Source of the DNA: an uncultured Prevotellaceae bacterium
GTDB taxonomy: Bacteria > Bacteroidota > Bacteroidia > Bacteroidales > Bacteroidaceae
DNA: 64,000 bases
NCBI GenBank assembly: GCA_900314985.1
Contig: OMXL01000024.1
Location: forward strand, 1 to 64,000
Reading direction: 5' to 3'
Position 1 is the stretch's first letter. Every line of letters begins with the position of its first letter. A program made the translations under genes and the position numbers. The notes below the pieces were generated by a model, which was not told the origin of the DNA, did not search any database, and saw nothing but the letters and a program-made list of their open reading frames with translations. Positions 25,701-35,937 of this stretch are shown here, in pieces.

Positions 25701-28700
25701 GCAGTAGTTACAGGAACGGTAATGGTGACACCCTTCACGTTGGTCTGTGCAGAACCGATAGGCTGCAGCACATTCTTACCACTGAAGGTAAAGCTGACGC
25801 TAGCACTAGGCTCATATGTTCCCTCCTGAGTCGGGATGACGCAGAAGCGGACCTGCTCTGTTGAGTTACCGATGGGCACTACGAGCTTGTTGCCGTCGAG
25901 CGTATAACCGGTGAGGTTCTTGCCGAGCATTACAGAGTTAGCCACGAACTCACAGTCGGGAGTCATGTCGACAATCAGGTTGACATTACCCACCTGTCCT
26001 GCGAAGGCTTCCTTGAAGTCTACCTGTCCGCGCAGGGTGAGATACTGTCCGGCAGTCACCTGACTCTTGTTGGCTGTGAACGACGTGTTGCTGCCTGTGT
26101 AGTACAGCTTGGTCTCATCAAAGAATGGTACGCGTGCGAAGGTAACCATCTGATAAGCACCGCTGACAACATTCACGTTCTGGCGGACATAGTCCACACC
26201 ATTGCGCAAGCCGCTTTCAGCAAACTGTGCCAACAGACCCACGCTGTTGAAGAACAGGCTGTTACCCATGGTTACCAATGTGTAGGTACCATCGGGAAGT
26301 TCGCTGATGACCAGCTGCTTGTTGGCATAGTCATAACGCTTCACCATTTGTCCGTTAGCGTCATAGAGAATACCTACACAAGCATTGTTATCGCTCTCGT
26401 TATAAGAAGCCTTGATACCACCCAACTGCTTGATGACGAAGTTAGCACTGGCAGCATCCTTATCATCCACTACGGCAGTGGCGGTCAGCGGTAAGAACTT
26501 CTGGTTCTTGCTGCTTGCTGTTACAGTGAACTTGGTGCCCTCAGCATATTTCTCCATCAGGACAATCTTCGGGAACTGGACGCTCATCTCTGTCAGTGCC
26601 ACGCCAGCCTCATCGACGATGGTGTAAGCCACGTTGGCAGCGTCGTCATAGTCGGTCTCCTCACCCTCAATGGGCTTATAGCGCAGTGAGAGGTTGATGG
26701 TAGTACCATTGATGTCTCTCAGCTCAAAGGCTGGGATGGTCTCGGTGAGCACCTCAGGCTTCAGGGTCTGTGCAATATATCCCGTCTTCGAGGCAGTAAT
26801 CTCTGTGGGTGCTACGAACACTTTCAGCGACCACTGACCCTCAGCATTCGTCTTGGTGACGAAAGTCTTGGAATACTGGCCATTGATAGTCTGTGAGACA
26901 GCTACTACGGCATCCTCCAGCGGTGCGTTGTCGTTATTGTGGTCTGTAACAGAACCACCGATCGTCAACTCCTGCAGCGGAACCAGCTGTACTGTCACAC
27001 TACCAGTACCTTCAGCTGAAACGGTGTATTCACCGGCTGCTGGCAACTGATACTTTTTAGCCAGACTCTCTGGGAGAGTGATGCTATACTTCACCACATT
27101 GCCATCCAGCAGGTTCTTCACGGTGGCTCCCTGTGTCAGGAAGTTACCGTTCTTATCAGTCCACGAAATGGTTACCTGGCTGGTCACATCTGTCTCGTCG
27201 GGTTCGACGACGGCCAGTGATACGGCCTTCAAGGTCTTCAGCGTCTCAAAGGTCACGCTCACATTCTGGTTCTTCACCTCAACGTTAGCAATTTCTCCGA
27301 GTACGTCACCATTAGCATTCTTCAGGCTGATATTCCAAGTGGTGTTCTTGATGACATTGCTGAAGGTATAAACCGTCTGGTTGGTGATCACGTAGCGCAG
27401 GCGCTGTCCGCTTGCTGTATTGACAGCCTCCAGATACATATCCTTATAAGCTGCAATGTCAGTTCCTGCTGGGAAGTTCACCTCCAGATCACAAACCTCT
27501 GACGTGAACGGCAGTATAGCCTGAACCACCTGCCATGCATCAGACTGCTGATAGAGTGACAACGACGAAGCGGGAACAAATACCGTGACATTACCTACAA
27601 TACTCTGATCACCATAGCCAAAAGCATATTCATAAAGCGTTGGCGGTGTGACCGCATGGATGTTCAGTGTGGTCAGTGCGGTACATCCTGCAAATGCATA
27701 GTAATAGATATACTGTATTGATGCCGGCAAGCTGATTGTTGTCAGATTCTTGTTGTTACTGAACGCATAGTCAGGCACATAGTTCATGCCCGTTGTACGG
27801 CTCAAGTCAAGTACTGTACAGTTCTGACAGTTATTAACAACATCAGAAGCATCCCATCTAGATACCTCACCAATCATCATGACAGACTTCACCTTGTCGA
27901 AGTTACCATTGGTGGCATTCCATGCGGCATTGTATGCATTACCAGGAGTAAAGTCATCAAGAATCAGTTCGCCCGACTCTGCATCAAACTGGTTGGTACC
28001 AGGGTTGCCAGGATTGGCAGGATTGAACTGATAGACGGCTGTCAGGGTGACGTTCTTCTCTGGCATCGTGAATAAGAATTCACGTTGTGAAGATATCTTG
28101 TTGCCGTCAATCTGCCACTCGCGGAAGGTATAACCATTGCGGTTGACGTAAGCATAAATCCATGTGGAATCTCCCGCTGCTATTCTGCTGACCTTAGGCA
28201 GGTTGAACGAGCCAACATTCTCTGGCTGGCTGGTAAGTGTCAACTTATAGCTGTTCTCTGCCGAAGAAGGATCACCAGGATTATAGGGATTAAAATCAAA
28301 GACTGCAACGAGATTTACATCGTGAGCAGGCATGGTGTAATAGAAATACGGCTCAGTCGATATGATACCACCGTTTGCTGTCCAGTGCTTGAAACGATAG
28401 CCATTGTAGCCATAAGCAGAAAGCCATATCTGATTACCTGTTACCTGTAACGAAGTGCCTGAATAGTTGGTATAAACATTATTCTTCGCATTCGTACTTA
28501 CGGTCATGTTGTGAGCCTCAAATTCATACGACGGATTCGTAGAATAGAGGAAGTTGAAACCGTAGAATCCCAGCTTCGAACCTGTTGCATAAATCTTGTA
28601 AGCACTACCAGCCTTCACTGGGAAGGTGTATATGCCACGGTACTGCGTATCAACAGTTATTCCGTTGAAATCAGCAAGTGCCACACCATCTTCCAAGATA

Positions 28701-29092
28701 TAGAACGGTTTGTTGGCGTTCAGTACTACAGCAACCGCCACATAACCATTCGTATTGGGCTGGATGGTGTACAAAGTACCACCCTCGCTGCTGCCATTCT
28801 CACCGTTGCCGCGAAGGAATGCCTGGAAACCATCAACATCATAGTTCCATGTAGCTTCCGTGAATTCGGCACCACCGGCAACACCAAAGGTCAGCGTAGC
28901 GACGGTACTCTCCACCATATCCCCACTCTCGTTACGGATATAGCCGGAGATATTCTTTGTATCACCCGCCATATGTGTCTCGCCGCCCTGCACGTAGTAT
29001 CCTGCCGTGTAGAGTTCCGTCTCTCTGCCATCCTGGGCAAAAAGCCCAAGATGGAAGAGACAGATGGCGAATAAACTTAATAGTCTGTTCAT
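22766..29092 (-). CDS. Giant BspA-like surface protein with type IX secretion tail
   Basis: 2108 residues. The signal peptide (about 1-19) ends LFAQ. Two divergent InlB-like repeats (about 190-360, with FKHWTANGG and FREWQIDGN) precede a BspA-type LRR segment (about 375-530: VLDLSRTTGMNYVPDYAFSN, LTTISLPASIQYIYYYAFAG). Several Ig/CNA-like domains follow (SVTDHNNDNAPLEDAVVAVS). A chitobiase C-terminal-like segment (VIKYTLDGSSPAEAGES) comes next. The last ~75 residues (LTINAGGKYINRVTLTNMGG, SLADGMYIVTIQAEGKTYYE) are a type A sorting domain of the type IX secretion system. The operon places it 14 nt upstream of the dockerin gene. An adhesin or glycan-binding role is likely but unproven. No enzyme domain was recognised. 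Confidence 0.75.
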   Translation of the reverse strand: MNRLLSLFAICLFHLGLFAQDGRETELYTAGYYVQGGETHMAGDTKNISGYIRNESGDMVESTVATLTFGVAGGAEFTEATWNYDVDGFQAFLRGNGENGSSEGGTLYTIQPNTNGYVAVAVVLNANKPFYILEDGVALADFNGITVDTQYRGIYTFPVKAGSAYKIYATGSKLGFYGFNFLYSTNPSYEFEAHNMTVSTNAKNNVYTNYSGTSLQVTGNQIWLSAYGYNGYRFKHWTANGGIISTEPYFYYTMPAHDVNLVAVFDFNPYNPGDPSSAENSYKLTLTSQPENVGSFNLPKVSRIAAGDSTWIYAYVNRNGYTFREWQIDGNKISSQREFLFTMPEKNVTLTAVYQFNPANPGNPGTNQFDAESGELILDDFTPGNAYNAAWNATNGNFDKVKSVMMIGEVSRWDASDVVNNCQNCTVLDLSRTTGMNYVPDYAFSNNKNLTTISLPASIQYIYYYAFAGCTALTTLNIHAVTPPTLYEYAFGYGDQSIVGNVTVFVPASSLSLYQQSDAWQVVQAILPFTSEVCDLEVNFPAGTDIAAYKDMYLEAVNTASGQRLRYVITNQTVYTFSNVIKNTTWNISLKNANGDVLGEIANVEVKNQNVSVTFETLKTLKAVSLAVVEPDETDVTSQVTISWTDKNGNFLTQGATVKNLLDGNVVKYSITLPESLAKKYQLPAAGEYTVSAEGTGSVTVQLVPLQELTIGGSVTDHNNDNAPLEDAVVAVSQTINGQYSKTFVTKTNAEGQWSLKVFVAPTEITASKTGYIAQTLKPEVLTETIPAFELRDINGTTINLSLRYKPIEGEETDYDDAANVAYTIVDEAGVALTEMSVQFPKIVLMEKYAEGTKFTVTASSKNQKFLPLTATAVVDDKDAASANFVIKQLGGIKASYNESDNNACVGILYDANGQMVKRYDYANKQLVISELPDGTYTLVTMGNSLFFNSVGLLAQFAESGLRNGVDYVRQNVNVVSGAYQMVTFARVPFFDETKLYYTGSNTSFTANKSQVTAGQYLTLRGQVDFKEAFAGQVGNVNLIVDMTPDCEFVANSVMLGKNLTGYTLDGNKLVVPIGNSTEQVRFCVIPTQEGTYEPSASVSFTFSGKNVLQPIGSAQTNVKGVTITVPVTTANPQFTASGTATAKSDVYVYADEMLVGKTVAKANGKWTALCDLGEEAADKSEHPVYARITTPQNAELTTDTKPVTLDKDAILPEQVGMSFYNGWLHQTQNIEWNMIEKKVNPTSYMFYTTTDFTFTISFTSNDPEKISEVQLVVYKNDNTYDILDAAYNDKKKIWVASHRYTSYGLPTTVKVKYVINGVQMTQSEDADDEGNEHSNPILDPSGFVYEAVSSNRLQGVTASIYYKEEVEDEYGDKQENIVLWNAEDYAQQNPQFTDENGMYQWDVPNGLWQVRLEKEGYLKTNSEWLPVPPPQLDINLPMVQMRQPSVVDGKAFAQGIEFAFDKYMDPATLTAENITVTKNGTPIAGTINLLDDEAAYEGAAEHYASKVFFEIDPSEELTSNDEMQLIVNKAVESYAGVQMQANYTQKFVVEPIVRSIKIDSDLDLVNVGYGETRTLTIAALPTEAAKGKTINVQSLSELVATVNVAQLQLDENGQAELVITGELPGSTVVGFAMADSDVEGQLTVNVKEAANLKTIEPRASRVSGSQLYRGAKIVLTSETEDAVIKYTLDGSSPAEAGESVLTYSAPIVINDDNITIKAIAIGKDLEPSEVTTFNYGLKKSTINYNMATGWTWISHNMETPIAVADIASNVVRIVSQTSEAVNDPQYGLVGGLTELQPAMGYKVQVSKTTEKTMQGFEMNANENTVSVLAGWNWIGYPLNLEMTVAEALEYFDATAGDMIVGQGGTATYDGTKWVGTLEGMKPGQGYMFKTAITADLQFNTNTASDAVNQIGQHNWLIGSPWTFDKHAYPNVMPVFAEFYANGTKSADDEYVVAAFVGTECRGVGQWKEGRLLMNVFGDGGEDITFMAYDKTSEQYYTVAEHVTFVADNSGSWFAPMTLTLGSEATGISQLNRDLLVNAAGNHLTINAGGKYINRVTLTNMGGVTVMSLSDIGTGATITTKSLADGMYIVTIQAEGKTYYEKILKANK

Positions 29093-29132
29093 AACTTCTG
29101 TATTTTGACGTTATTAACTATTAATTACCATA

Positions 29133-32100
29133 TCACTTAACAACGGTCTTCTTACCGTTCTGGATGTAGAGGCCCTTAGTCGGAGCGTTAACACGCTGCC
29201 CCTTCAAGTTGTACCAGTTGTCAGCCTTGTTGCTGTCACTGACAATAGCCTTGATACCTGTTACCTCACCATTGCCGAAGCGCAGTGCGAAGCGACCCTC
29301 GATAGTGCCCTTGTTGGCATTGAAGGTATAGGTGCTGCCACCGTCAATGCGAGTCTCATTGCCCGTCTCGCGGTCAATCAGGAATACCTCATTCTCAACC
29401 ATAGTGTTCAGAGCGATGGTGTAGCTACCAGCTGTACCGATGCTCAGACCCAACTCTACGATGCCGTCCATAGCGGGACGCTCGTTAATAGCGTAGCGCA
29501 GGTCACCAACAGTGGTGAAGATCTGTGCAGCAGAAGCCTCAGGACTCATGAACTTAGAAGCATCACGACCAGCCTCATAGTCACTCTTTGCCTCAGCATT
29601 GAAGACGATACGTGTGCGGTCGCCCTGTTTTTCCTCACTACCAGTGAGAATCAGGTTGAAGACGAAACGCTCAGAATTCTTAGCAGCACGTGTGACGTTT
29701 CCACCAATTTCGTCTCTTACAACCAGATTGGCCTGACGACCCTCCTTCAGGAAAGTAATGCTCTCCTGATCAAGTGGACGCTGGATGAAGAAGGCCTGTC
29801 CTGGGTTCAGAATGTAGTTGTCATCACCTGGTACGTAAGCCTGATAAACTTGGTTATTAACATTCCAGATAGTGATAGGAGCTGTGGTCTGCATAGCTCT
29901 GATATCGTAGAATGCAGGATATGGGTTACCAATGAGGTTCCAGCTACGGTTCCAGCTAAACTCGCTGAGGTTCTCCTCGAGCTGTACCGTTACGTCGTTA
30001 GCGGTGAAGATGTTGTTCTTCTTCGCATTGTCCAAAGCAGGAACTGAGAAATCATTCTCGCTATTATTCTGATCACCCTCAGCACTCTGCCAGATGTAAC
30101 CCTTACCGGCCTCCAGTGTCATGTCAGGTGTCATATCAACCCAAGTCTCACCCATCTTGCCCTCGGCACGGTTTTTACCATCATAGCGACGGATTACCAG
30201 AGGAGCATTGGTCTGATTCAGATTGATAATGTCGCCAACCTTGACATCGAATGGGAAGGTCAGGAAGTTCCAACGATAGGTATTGGTATTCAGTGATACA
30301 GACACATTGTCGGCGCGCATTGGAGCATTCGCAATCAGTGATGCATACGCGAAACGATAGGGCTCAGATGAGCCAGTCTGCTCATTGTAAGTCGAATACC
30401 ATTCGCTGCGGCGTGAATCCCACAATATGTTGAAGTTGTTCATCGAAATGGTACTGTTACCGTTGATGGTCAGACTACCAAATTGTTCTGTATTATACTG
30501 TGAGTTGGTAATTGCCACATTGGGTTTGAAGGTTGTACCAATACCCTCTGGCCAATCTACTGTAATTGTACGGTTCACGATGATATTCTCAGGAATGATA
30601 TCTGTGCCGACAATCTGGAACCAATTCCAATATGAAGCAGACTGATATACACTGGCAACAATTGCAGGAACATATAGCGTACATTGAGAAGCGTAGTCCC
30701 AACCCATCAGCTGGTCATTCAACTCTATAGGAATAATACTACTATAAGTAATGCTCTTCAGATTGTAACAGCCTTCGAAGATGTTGTACTCAAGATACTG
30801 CAAGGTTGCAGGTAGCTCAATTGCAGTCAGATTATTACACCATGCGAAAGCATAGTTGTTAATTCTCTGCAGGTTCTTGGGCAATACAACACTCTTTAAT
30901 GGGCGACCGCAGAACATCCAGCTCCAAATTTCTGTAATATTAGTCTCTGCCATATCAAGTTGCTCGATGTTATACATCTCATTGAGAGCATTCATATCAT
31001 TATAATCCAGCGAACCGCTAACGGTCAATCCAATGATGCTCGAGAGGTCGAAGCCCTTCTCTTCAATCAATGCTCTCAGCGTGCCAGGCTCCTCAACGTT
31101 GATGGTCAGGTATACCTTTGACAATTCTACATAATAGTAGTTCATCAGATCCATCATGTTCCAGATGCTAGATTCATCATAGCTACCATTGTTCAAACCT
31201 GTACGTGCCTCCTGAATCTTGTTGCTTGCTTCTACTGCAAGTTCGGGATTTGCATTCGGATTGTTCTGGATGGCCAGTTCGATACGATTCATCAAATCTG
31301 CTAACGACTGGTAGTCCTGATCTAAGGCAACCACAGTTCTCGTCTGGTATATCAACTGATTGATATAGTTATTTAGTACCTCTGTACCACTTTCTACAGT
31401 AGCAGTCTTAGCATCTGCAACAAGTGCTTTCAGCTCTGTAACTCCAGGAACATTTGCATATGCCAAGCTGTCAATAGCAGCTTCTGTGATAGCAATCTGT
31501 TCTGTCAGGCGAGCCAGTATAGTTGCAGGATTATTATCCTTATTAATACTCATCAGGTAACCACCTTGACGAGTCTCAGGAATACCCTTATAGTTTTGCA
31601 GTTGACTATAGATAACCACCTCGTCACCAACAGCGAAGAGGTTTGCGTCTGTAATCTTCTCACCGTTGAATCCATAAGCGCGGTATACATACAGGGTCTG
31701 GTCAGAAACCTCAGGTGACTGGATGTAGAAGGTTGCATTACCATAAGTAGTACTGATCTCCTTAATTTCGGTGACAACACCCTTCACTGCATAATACTCA
31801 TCTGTTATCTCACCCTCATACAGGTTACTGATAATATCCAAAGCAGTAGGTACATTAATTGTACACTCCGATACAGAGTATGACAACCAGTTGCCAGCAT
31901 TGCGATCGAAGAGAATCTGCAGGTTGTACATACCGGTCTGATCAACAACAATCTGAACATTCGGTCCGTAATATTCGCCATTAGCGCCGTAGTTCTCGTC
32001 CCAAGAGTGGTTAGCGACAACCTTGAACTCATATACGTAACCTGCGTCCAATTTGATATTTCGCTTTGTCAGGGCAAAAACACCTTCCTGTACCTCGGTC

Positions 32101-35100
32101 ATGTCATTATTGGTATCTCCAGGATCCCAAGTTGAACCGAAGATCTCACCCGAACCAGCGATAGTCCAGGTAGTAGTGTTGGCAATCTGGCCATCGATAG
32201 CCTGCCAAGAAAGATCGTCGAAATAGAAGTCTGTTGGTTCCTTCACATCCAGATTCAAACTAAATGCGATAGACTTACATCCAGCATTTGAGTCATCAAA
32301 TGTGATAATACCATCATATTCTTGCCAATCTTCTTTGAAGTAAATATCGCCAAGTGCATTCCAGTAGATGTAGTCAGACGGATTTCTATGAATCTCAGTT
32401 CTTGTCCTTGCCTCACGTGTTGCCTTATAGCGGAAGTGAATCTTAGCCTGTTCGCCAGCCTTCCAAACTCTTGGAGACATCATCCAGAACTGGTTGTCCC
32501 ATTCAGAGGGATCTGTACCATCTTCTGCTTCTTCTGAATCAGCGAGTTTACCATGCACAACGAATACGTGGTTGTCGGTGTCTTCTTCACCCTCAATTCT
32601 TGCGGGGAATGGTTCCCAATTTCCTTCAGCATCCAGGTTAACGCCCTTCTCCTTGACCCAAGCGCATACCTTAGAGTTATCAATGTCGTTGTACTTAATA
32701 CCATCGACACCGAGGCTCTTCCATGAGTTCTCAGCATCACCATTGGTGAGGAGTTCAACCCATTCAACTGGGCCTTGATTATTGATGTAATATACGGCAA
32801 GAGATGCCCACTCAATCTGAGCAGTTGTAGTACCAGGCTGAGCAACGAGGTTACAAGAAGTACCACCGATACCATCGTACGACCATTCTACCTCCTGCCA
32901 TTCTGTACCAATTGCAACTGAAGCGCCGGTCTGCTGGCCGTCACCCCAACCCCAACCCATGTTGACGTTGATAGTGCAAGGTTCTGAAGCTCTTACCTTA
33001 GCTCTTACAACATAGTTGCCATCAATTACAGTGGGGATACCATCAGCGATGAAGTACTGGTGCCATGCTCCCTCAGTAGGTATTCTATAGTACTGAGCAC
33101 CTGTTGCTGTCGTTACAATTACATCGCTGGTTTCCTCAGCATCTTCTTTTACTTCAACATACTTGAAGTTTGCACCAAGGTCGGTCATGATACCATTATA
33201 CCACTCAGGAACATAACCCATCACGTAGAATGGGAAGCCACTGTAGTAAGAGTAGTCGATGTTATAAACCAGCTCTTCTTTACCAGGATCACCAGATACA
33301 TAGTTATAAACATAATCCAACTTGTAACCACCATTGGGATAGAAGTAGAACGTAAAGTCGTATGTACCACTCTGACCAACAACTATCTCAACGTTGTCGC
33401 CGTTTCTTATACCATCTGCACCGTAGTTGATGTCCCATGAGTGATTTCCAACAACCTTAAACCAGTAACTATTACCGGCCTCCAGATAAACATTGTGCTT
33501 TATCAATTCGAAGACGCCGTCTTCAATCTCTGTCATATCGTTATCACTATCTGAAGGATCCCAGGTTGAGCCGAAAATCTCACCAGAACCGGCAAGTGTC
33601 CAAACTCTTACATTACTATTCTCAGTAAATGGAACTACTGCATTGCCTGCACCTTCCTTCACGAAGAAGTTGCCTGCACCGACTTGTTCAATCAGAGACT
33701 CGGTATTGTCTGAGAGTTTCCAAATAATATTCTTAATGTAATAGTCATTAGCATCCTTGATTTCTGCCATATTGAAGGCGATAGAGCGCATGCCGTCAGC
33801 CTCCTGAGGAATAGTGAATTCTCTTGAGAAGTATTGCCATTCCTCATCGAAGTTTACATCTCCGATAGCAGCCCAGTGCATGTATGCTCCTGGCTCACCA
33901 TGGCATTGTGTAGTAGTCCTTGCATACTTTGGAGCTCTATACTCAAACTCGACGATTGTTGTCTCACCAGCCTGAAGAGGACGGTTTGCAACGATAAAGA
34001 ACTGGTTGTCCCAAGTAGCACCATTACCAATTTCTTCTTCTCTGGGGTTGCCATCACTGTCGGCAGTGAGCCAGTCACGCTCCCAAGCATGTACGACAAC
34101 CTCTGTTGGGTTAGGATTGATTTCAATAGGATCGATATTCTTACCCTCGATCATCTCGAAGGCCATCGCACTATATTCGGGATCAATATAGATTTTCCAT
34201 ACGCCTTCACCAGGGAGGTTAATCTTAGCGTTAGTTGCAGCAGTGTAGTCGATCCATACGTCAGGATTATTTTCAATAGTGCCATTAGGCTTCAGTGTAT
34301 TGCCCTTGAAGGCAGCGTCATTACCGCGAGCGGTAGAAATCATTATCTGATTTACATAGGCATCCTTTGTGCCAATAGTAGCTACGAGACCCCAATCCTC
34401 ATATTGTGTAAACTCAATGGCATTATCGAAGTCATAGCCCAAACCGGTTATTGTATTACAGCCGGCAACGAAGTAACCCTCGTCCAACTTCATATTCTGC
34501 CAAGACAGATCATCGAAATAGAAGTCAACAGCGTCTTTCACTTCTGGGTTCAGATTGAAGGCAATAGACCAACCGCCATCCATATCATCACCCATAGTCA
34601 TAGTACCATCAAACTCCTGCCAATCTTCAGTGAAGTTAATGTCACCAATAGCATGCCAGATAAGATAATCACCAGGTGCCTGCTTGTGAATCTGAGTATT
34701 GGTCTTAACATTCTGTGAAGCCCTATAACGGAACTTAATCTTGAGCTGTGTGCCAGCCTTCCAAGCCTTAGGAGACTGAATCCAGAACTGGTTGTCCCAT
34801 GCAGAAGGATCACCCTCAGTAGTAGCGGCCTTACCATGAACAACGAATACATTGTTTCCGTCAATCCTCTCAATCGTAGCAGGGAATGGATCCCAAGCAT
34901 CGTACTCATTCATGTTGACACCCCTCTCCTTAGACCATGCACAAATCTTATAGTTGTTCTCCAGGTCGTTGAATCGCACATCGGCAAGACCCATCTCTTC
35001 CCATGACATCTTAGCGTCACCGTTTACCAGATTCTCAATCCATTCAACTGGACGTACCTCTTTTGTACTGTGACCAACCTCAAGTGACTTCCACTCGATA

Positions 35101-35630
35101 ATAGCCTCACATGTACCTGGCTGAGCGATAAGGAAACAAGAAGCGCCACCGATACCGTCGTACTCCCATTCTACCTCAGTCCATTCTCCACCAGGGATAA
35201 ATACTGAATTGCCAAGCTGCTGGCCTTCGCCCCACCCCCAACACATGTTGACGTTAATCGTGCAATCAGTAGATGCCTTAACCAAAGCCTTTACTGTGTA
35301 AACATCAGCCATGTCGCTGGTGTTGATTCCATCGGCAATGAAGTACTGGTGCCATCCAGGGGACTCCAGAGGAATTCTGTAGTACTGAACACCACTGTTA
35401 GTGGTAACGATGACATCGCTTTCCTCTCCGTCTTCGTTGTCAACCAATACATACTTGTACTTTGCACCGTAGTCGGTCATGACACCGTCTACCCACTCGG
35501 GTACATAACCCATCACGTAAAATGGGAAGCCAGAATACCTTGAGTAGTCGATTTTGTAATCTTCTACCCACTCTGCCTTTACTCCCATGAACACTGCTAA
35601 GAGTGCAATTAACGTAAGTAATTTTTTCAT
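29133..35630 (-). CDS. Giant secreted protein with duplicated binding modules and LRR
   Basis: 2165 residues, the first gene of the minus-strand run. After a signal peptide (to about residue 19) comes module A (SGFPFYVMGYVPEW) and module B, a CBM4/9-like jelly roll (NGDAKMSWEEMGL ... VDFYFDDLSWQ). Both appear again at about 790-1150 (SGFPFYVMGYVPEWYNGI, NGDAENSWKSLG). Two SusF/X25-like starch-module segments carry GSGEIFGSTWDPSDSDNDMT and GSGEIFGSTWDPGDTNNDMT. An OB-fold-like part (YAVKGVVTEIKEISTTYGNA), a helical stretch and a BspA LRR block (LQRINNYAFAWCNNLTAIEL) follow. The tail is WYNLKGQRVNAPTKGLYIQN, typical of exported Prevotella proteins. The layout suggests polysaccharide binding. 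No catalytic domain was recognised. Confidence 0.72.
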   Translation of the reverse strand: MKKLLTLIALLAVFMGVKAEWVEDYKIDYSRYSGFPFYVMGYVPEWVDGVMTDYGAKYKYVLVDNEDGEESDVIVTTNSGVQYYRIPLESPGWHQYFIADGINTSDMADVYTVKALVKASTDCTINVNMCWGWGEGQQLGNSVFIPGGEWTEVEWEYDGIGGASCFLIAQPGTCEAIIEWKSLEVGHSTKEVRPVEWIENLVNGDAKMSWEEMGLADVRFNDLENNYKICAWSKERGVNMNEYDAWDPFPATIERIDGNNVFVVHGKAATTEGDPSAWDNQFWIQSPKAWKAGTQLKIKFRYRASQNVKTNTQIHKQAPGDYLIWHAIGDINFTEDWQEFDGTMTMGDDMDGGWSIAFNLNPEVKDAVDFYFDDLSWQNMKLDEGYFVAGCNTITGLGYDFDNAIEFTQYEDWGLVATIGTKDAYVNQIMISTARGNDAAFKGNTLKPNGTIENNPDVWIDYTAATNAKINLPGEGVWKIYIDPEYSAMAFEMIEGKNIDPIEINPNPTEVVVHAWERDWLTADSDGNPREEEIGNGATWDNQFFIVANRPLQAGETTIVEFEYRAPKYARTTTQCHGEPGAYMHWAAIGDVNFDEEWQYFSREFTIPQEADGMRSIAFNMAEIKDANDYYIKNIIWKLSDNTESLIEQVGAGNFFVKEGAGNAVVPFTENSNVRVWTLAGSGEIFGSTWDPSDSDNDMTEIEDGVFELIKHNVYLEAGNSYWFKVVGNHSWDINYGADGIRNGDNVEIVVGQSGTYDFTFYFYPNGGYKLDYVYNYVSGDPGKEELVYNIDYSYYSGFPFYVMGYVPEWYNGIMTDLGANFKYVEVKEDAEETSDVIVTTATGAQYYRIPTEGAWHQYFIADGIPTVIDGNYVVRAKVRASEPCTINVNMGWGWGDGQQTGASVAIGTEWQEVEWSYDGIGGTSCNLVAQPGTTTAQIEWASLAVYYINNQGPVEWVELLTNGDAENSWKSLGVDGIKYNDIDNSKVCAWVKEKGVNLDAEGNWEPFPARIEGEEDTDNHVFVVHGKLADSEEAEDGTDPSEWDNQFWMMSPRVWKAGEQAKIHFRYKATREARTRTEIHRNPSDYIYWNALGDIYFKEDWQEYDGIITFDDSNAGCKSIAFSLNLDVKEPTDFYFDDLSWQAIDGQIANTTTWTIAGSGEIFGSTWDPGDTNNDMTEVQEGVFALTKRNIKLDAGYVYEFKVVANHSWDENYGANGEYYGPNVQIVVDQTGMYNLQILFDRNAGNWLSYSVSECTINVPTALDIISNLYEGEITDEYYAVKGVVTEIKEISTTYGNATFYIQSPEVSDQTLYVYRAYGFNGEKITDANLFAVGDEVVIYSQLQNYKGIPETRQGGYLMSINKDNNPATILARLTEQIAITEAAIDSLAYANVPGVTELKALVADAKTATVESGTEVLNNYINQLIYQTRTVVALDQDYQSLADLMNRIELAIQNNPNANPELAVEASNKIQEARTGLNNGSYDESSIWNMMDLMNYYYVELSKVYLTINVEEPGTLRALIEEKGFDLSSIIGLTVSGSLDYNDMNALNEMYNIEQLDMAETNITEIWSWMFCGRPLKSVVLPKNLQRINNYAFAWCNNLTAIELPATLQYLEYNIFEGCYNLKSITYSSIIPIELNDQLMGWDYASQCTLYVPAIVASVYQSASYWNWFQIVGTDIIPENIIVNRTITVDWPEGIGTTFKPNVAITNSQYNTEQFGSLTINGNSTISMNNFNILWDSRRSEWYSTYNEQTGSSEPYRFAYASLIANAPMRADNVSVSLNTNTYRWNFLTFPFDVKVGDIINLNQTNAPLVIRRYDGKNRAEGKMGETWVDMTPDMTLEAGKGYIWQSAEGDQNNSENDFSVPALDNAKKNNIFTANDVTVQLEENLSEFSWNRSWNLIGNPYPAFYDIRAMQTTAPITIWNVNNQVYQAYVPGDDNYILNPGQAFFIQRPLDQESITFLKEGRQANLVVRDEIGGNVTRAAKNSERFVFNLILTGSEEKQGDRTRIVFNAEAKSDYEAGRDASKFMSPEASAAQIFTTVGDLRYAINERPAMDGIVELGLSIGTAGSYTIALNTMVENEVFLIDRETGNETRIDGGSTYTFNANKGTIEGRFALRFGNGEVTGIKAIVSDSNKADNWYNLKGQRVNAPTKGLYIQNGKKTVVK

Positions 35631-35749
35631 AGGTCTTAGTTTTTAGTTATTATAATATGTTGTTATATAAGTTCATACCCATTTGGGCTTGTAGTTTCGC
35701 TTCAGGCTTCTATAGGCGCATAGGCACACTTTCGCACACTATATTGCGG

Positions 35750-35781
35750 CAAATATACGAAATATATTTGTAAGTTCCAAA
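35750..35781 (-). promoter_or_regulatory. Promoter of the four-gene surface-protein run
   Basis: On the minus strand TTTG (35778-35781), a 20-nt spacer and TATATTTG (35750-35757) match the Bacteroidota -33/-7 consensus well. Transcription would start near 35743, leaving a leader of about 110 nt before the ATG at 35630. Confidence 0.7.
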
Positions 35782-35937
35782 TATTTTTTAAACTTTTTTA
35801 AGTGTTGATTTACACATATTGAACAATTTTGTTGAATAAACGAATACATTCTGTGGCACACTCTTTATCAATAAGTTGTGGTTCTACTCATTGATCTATA
35901 TGGTTCGTCTGCGCGCGGGATGCGCATTCCTCGCGAC

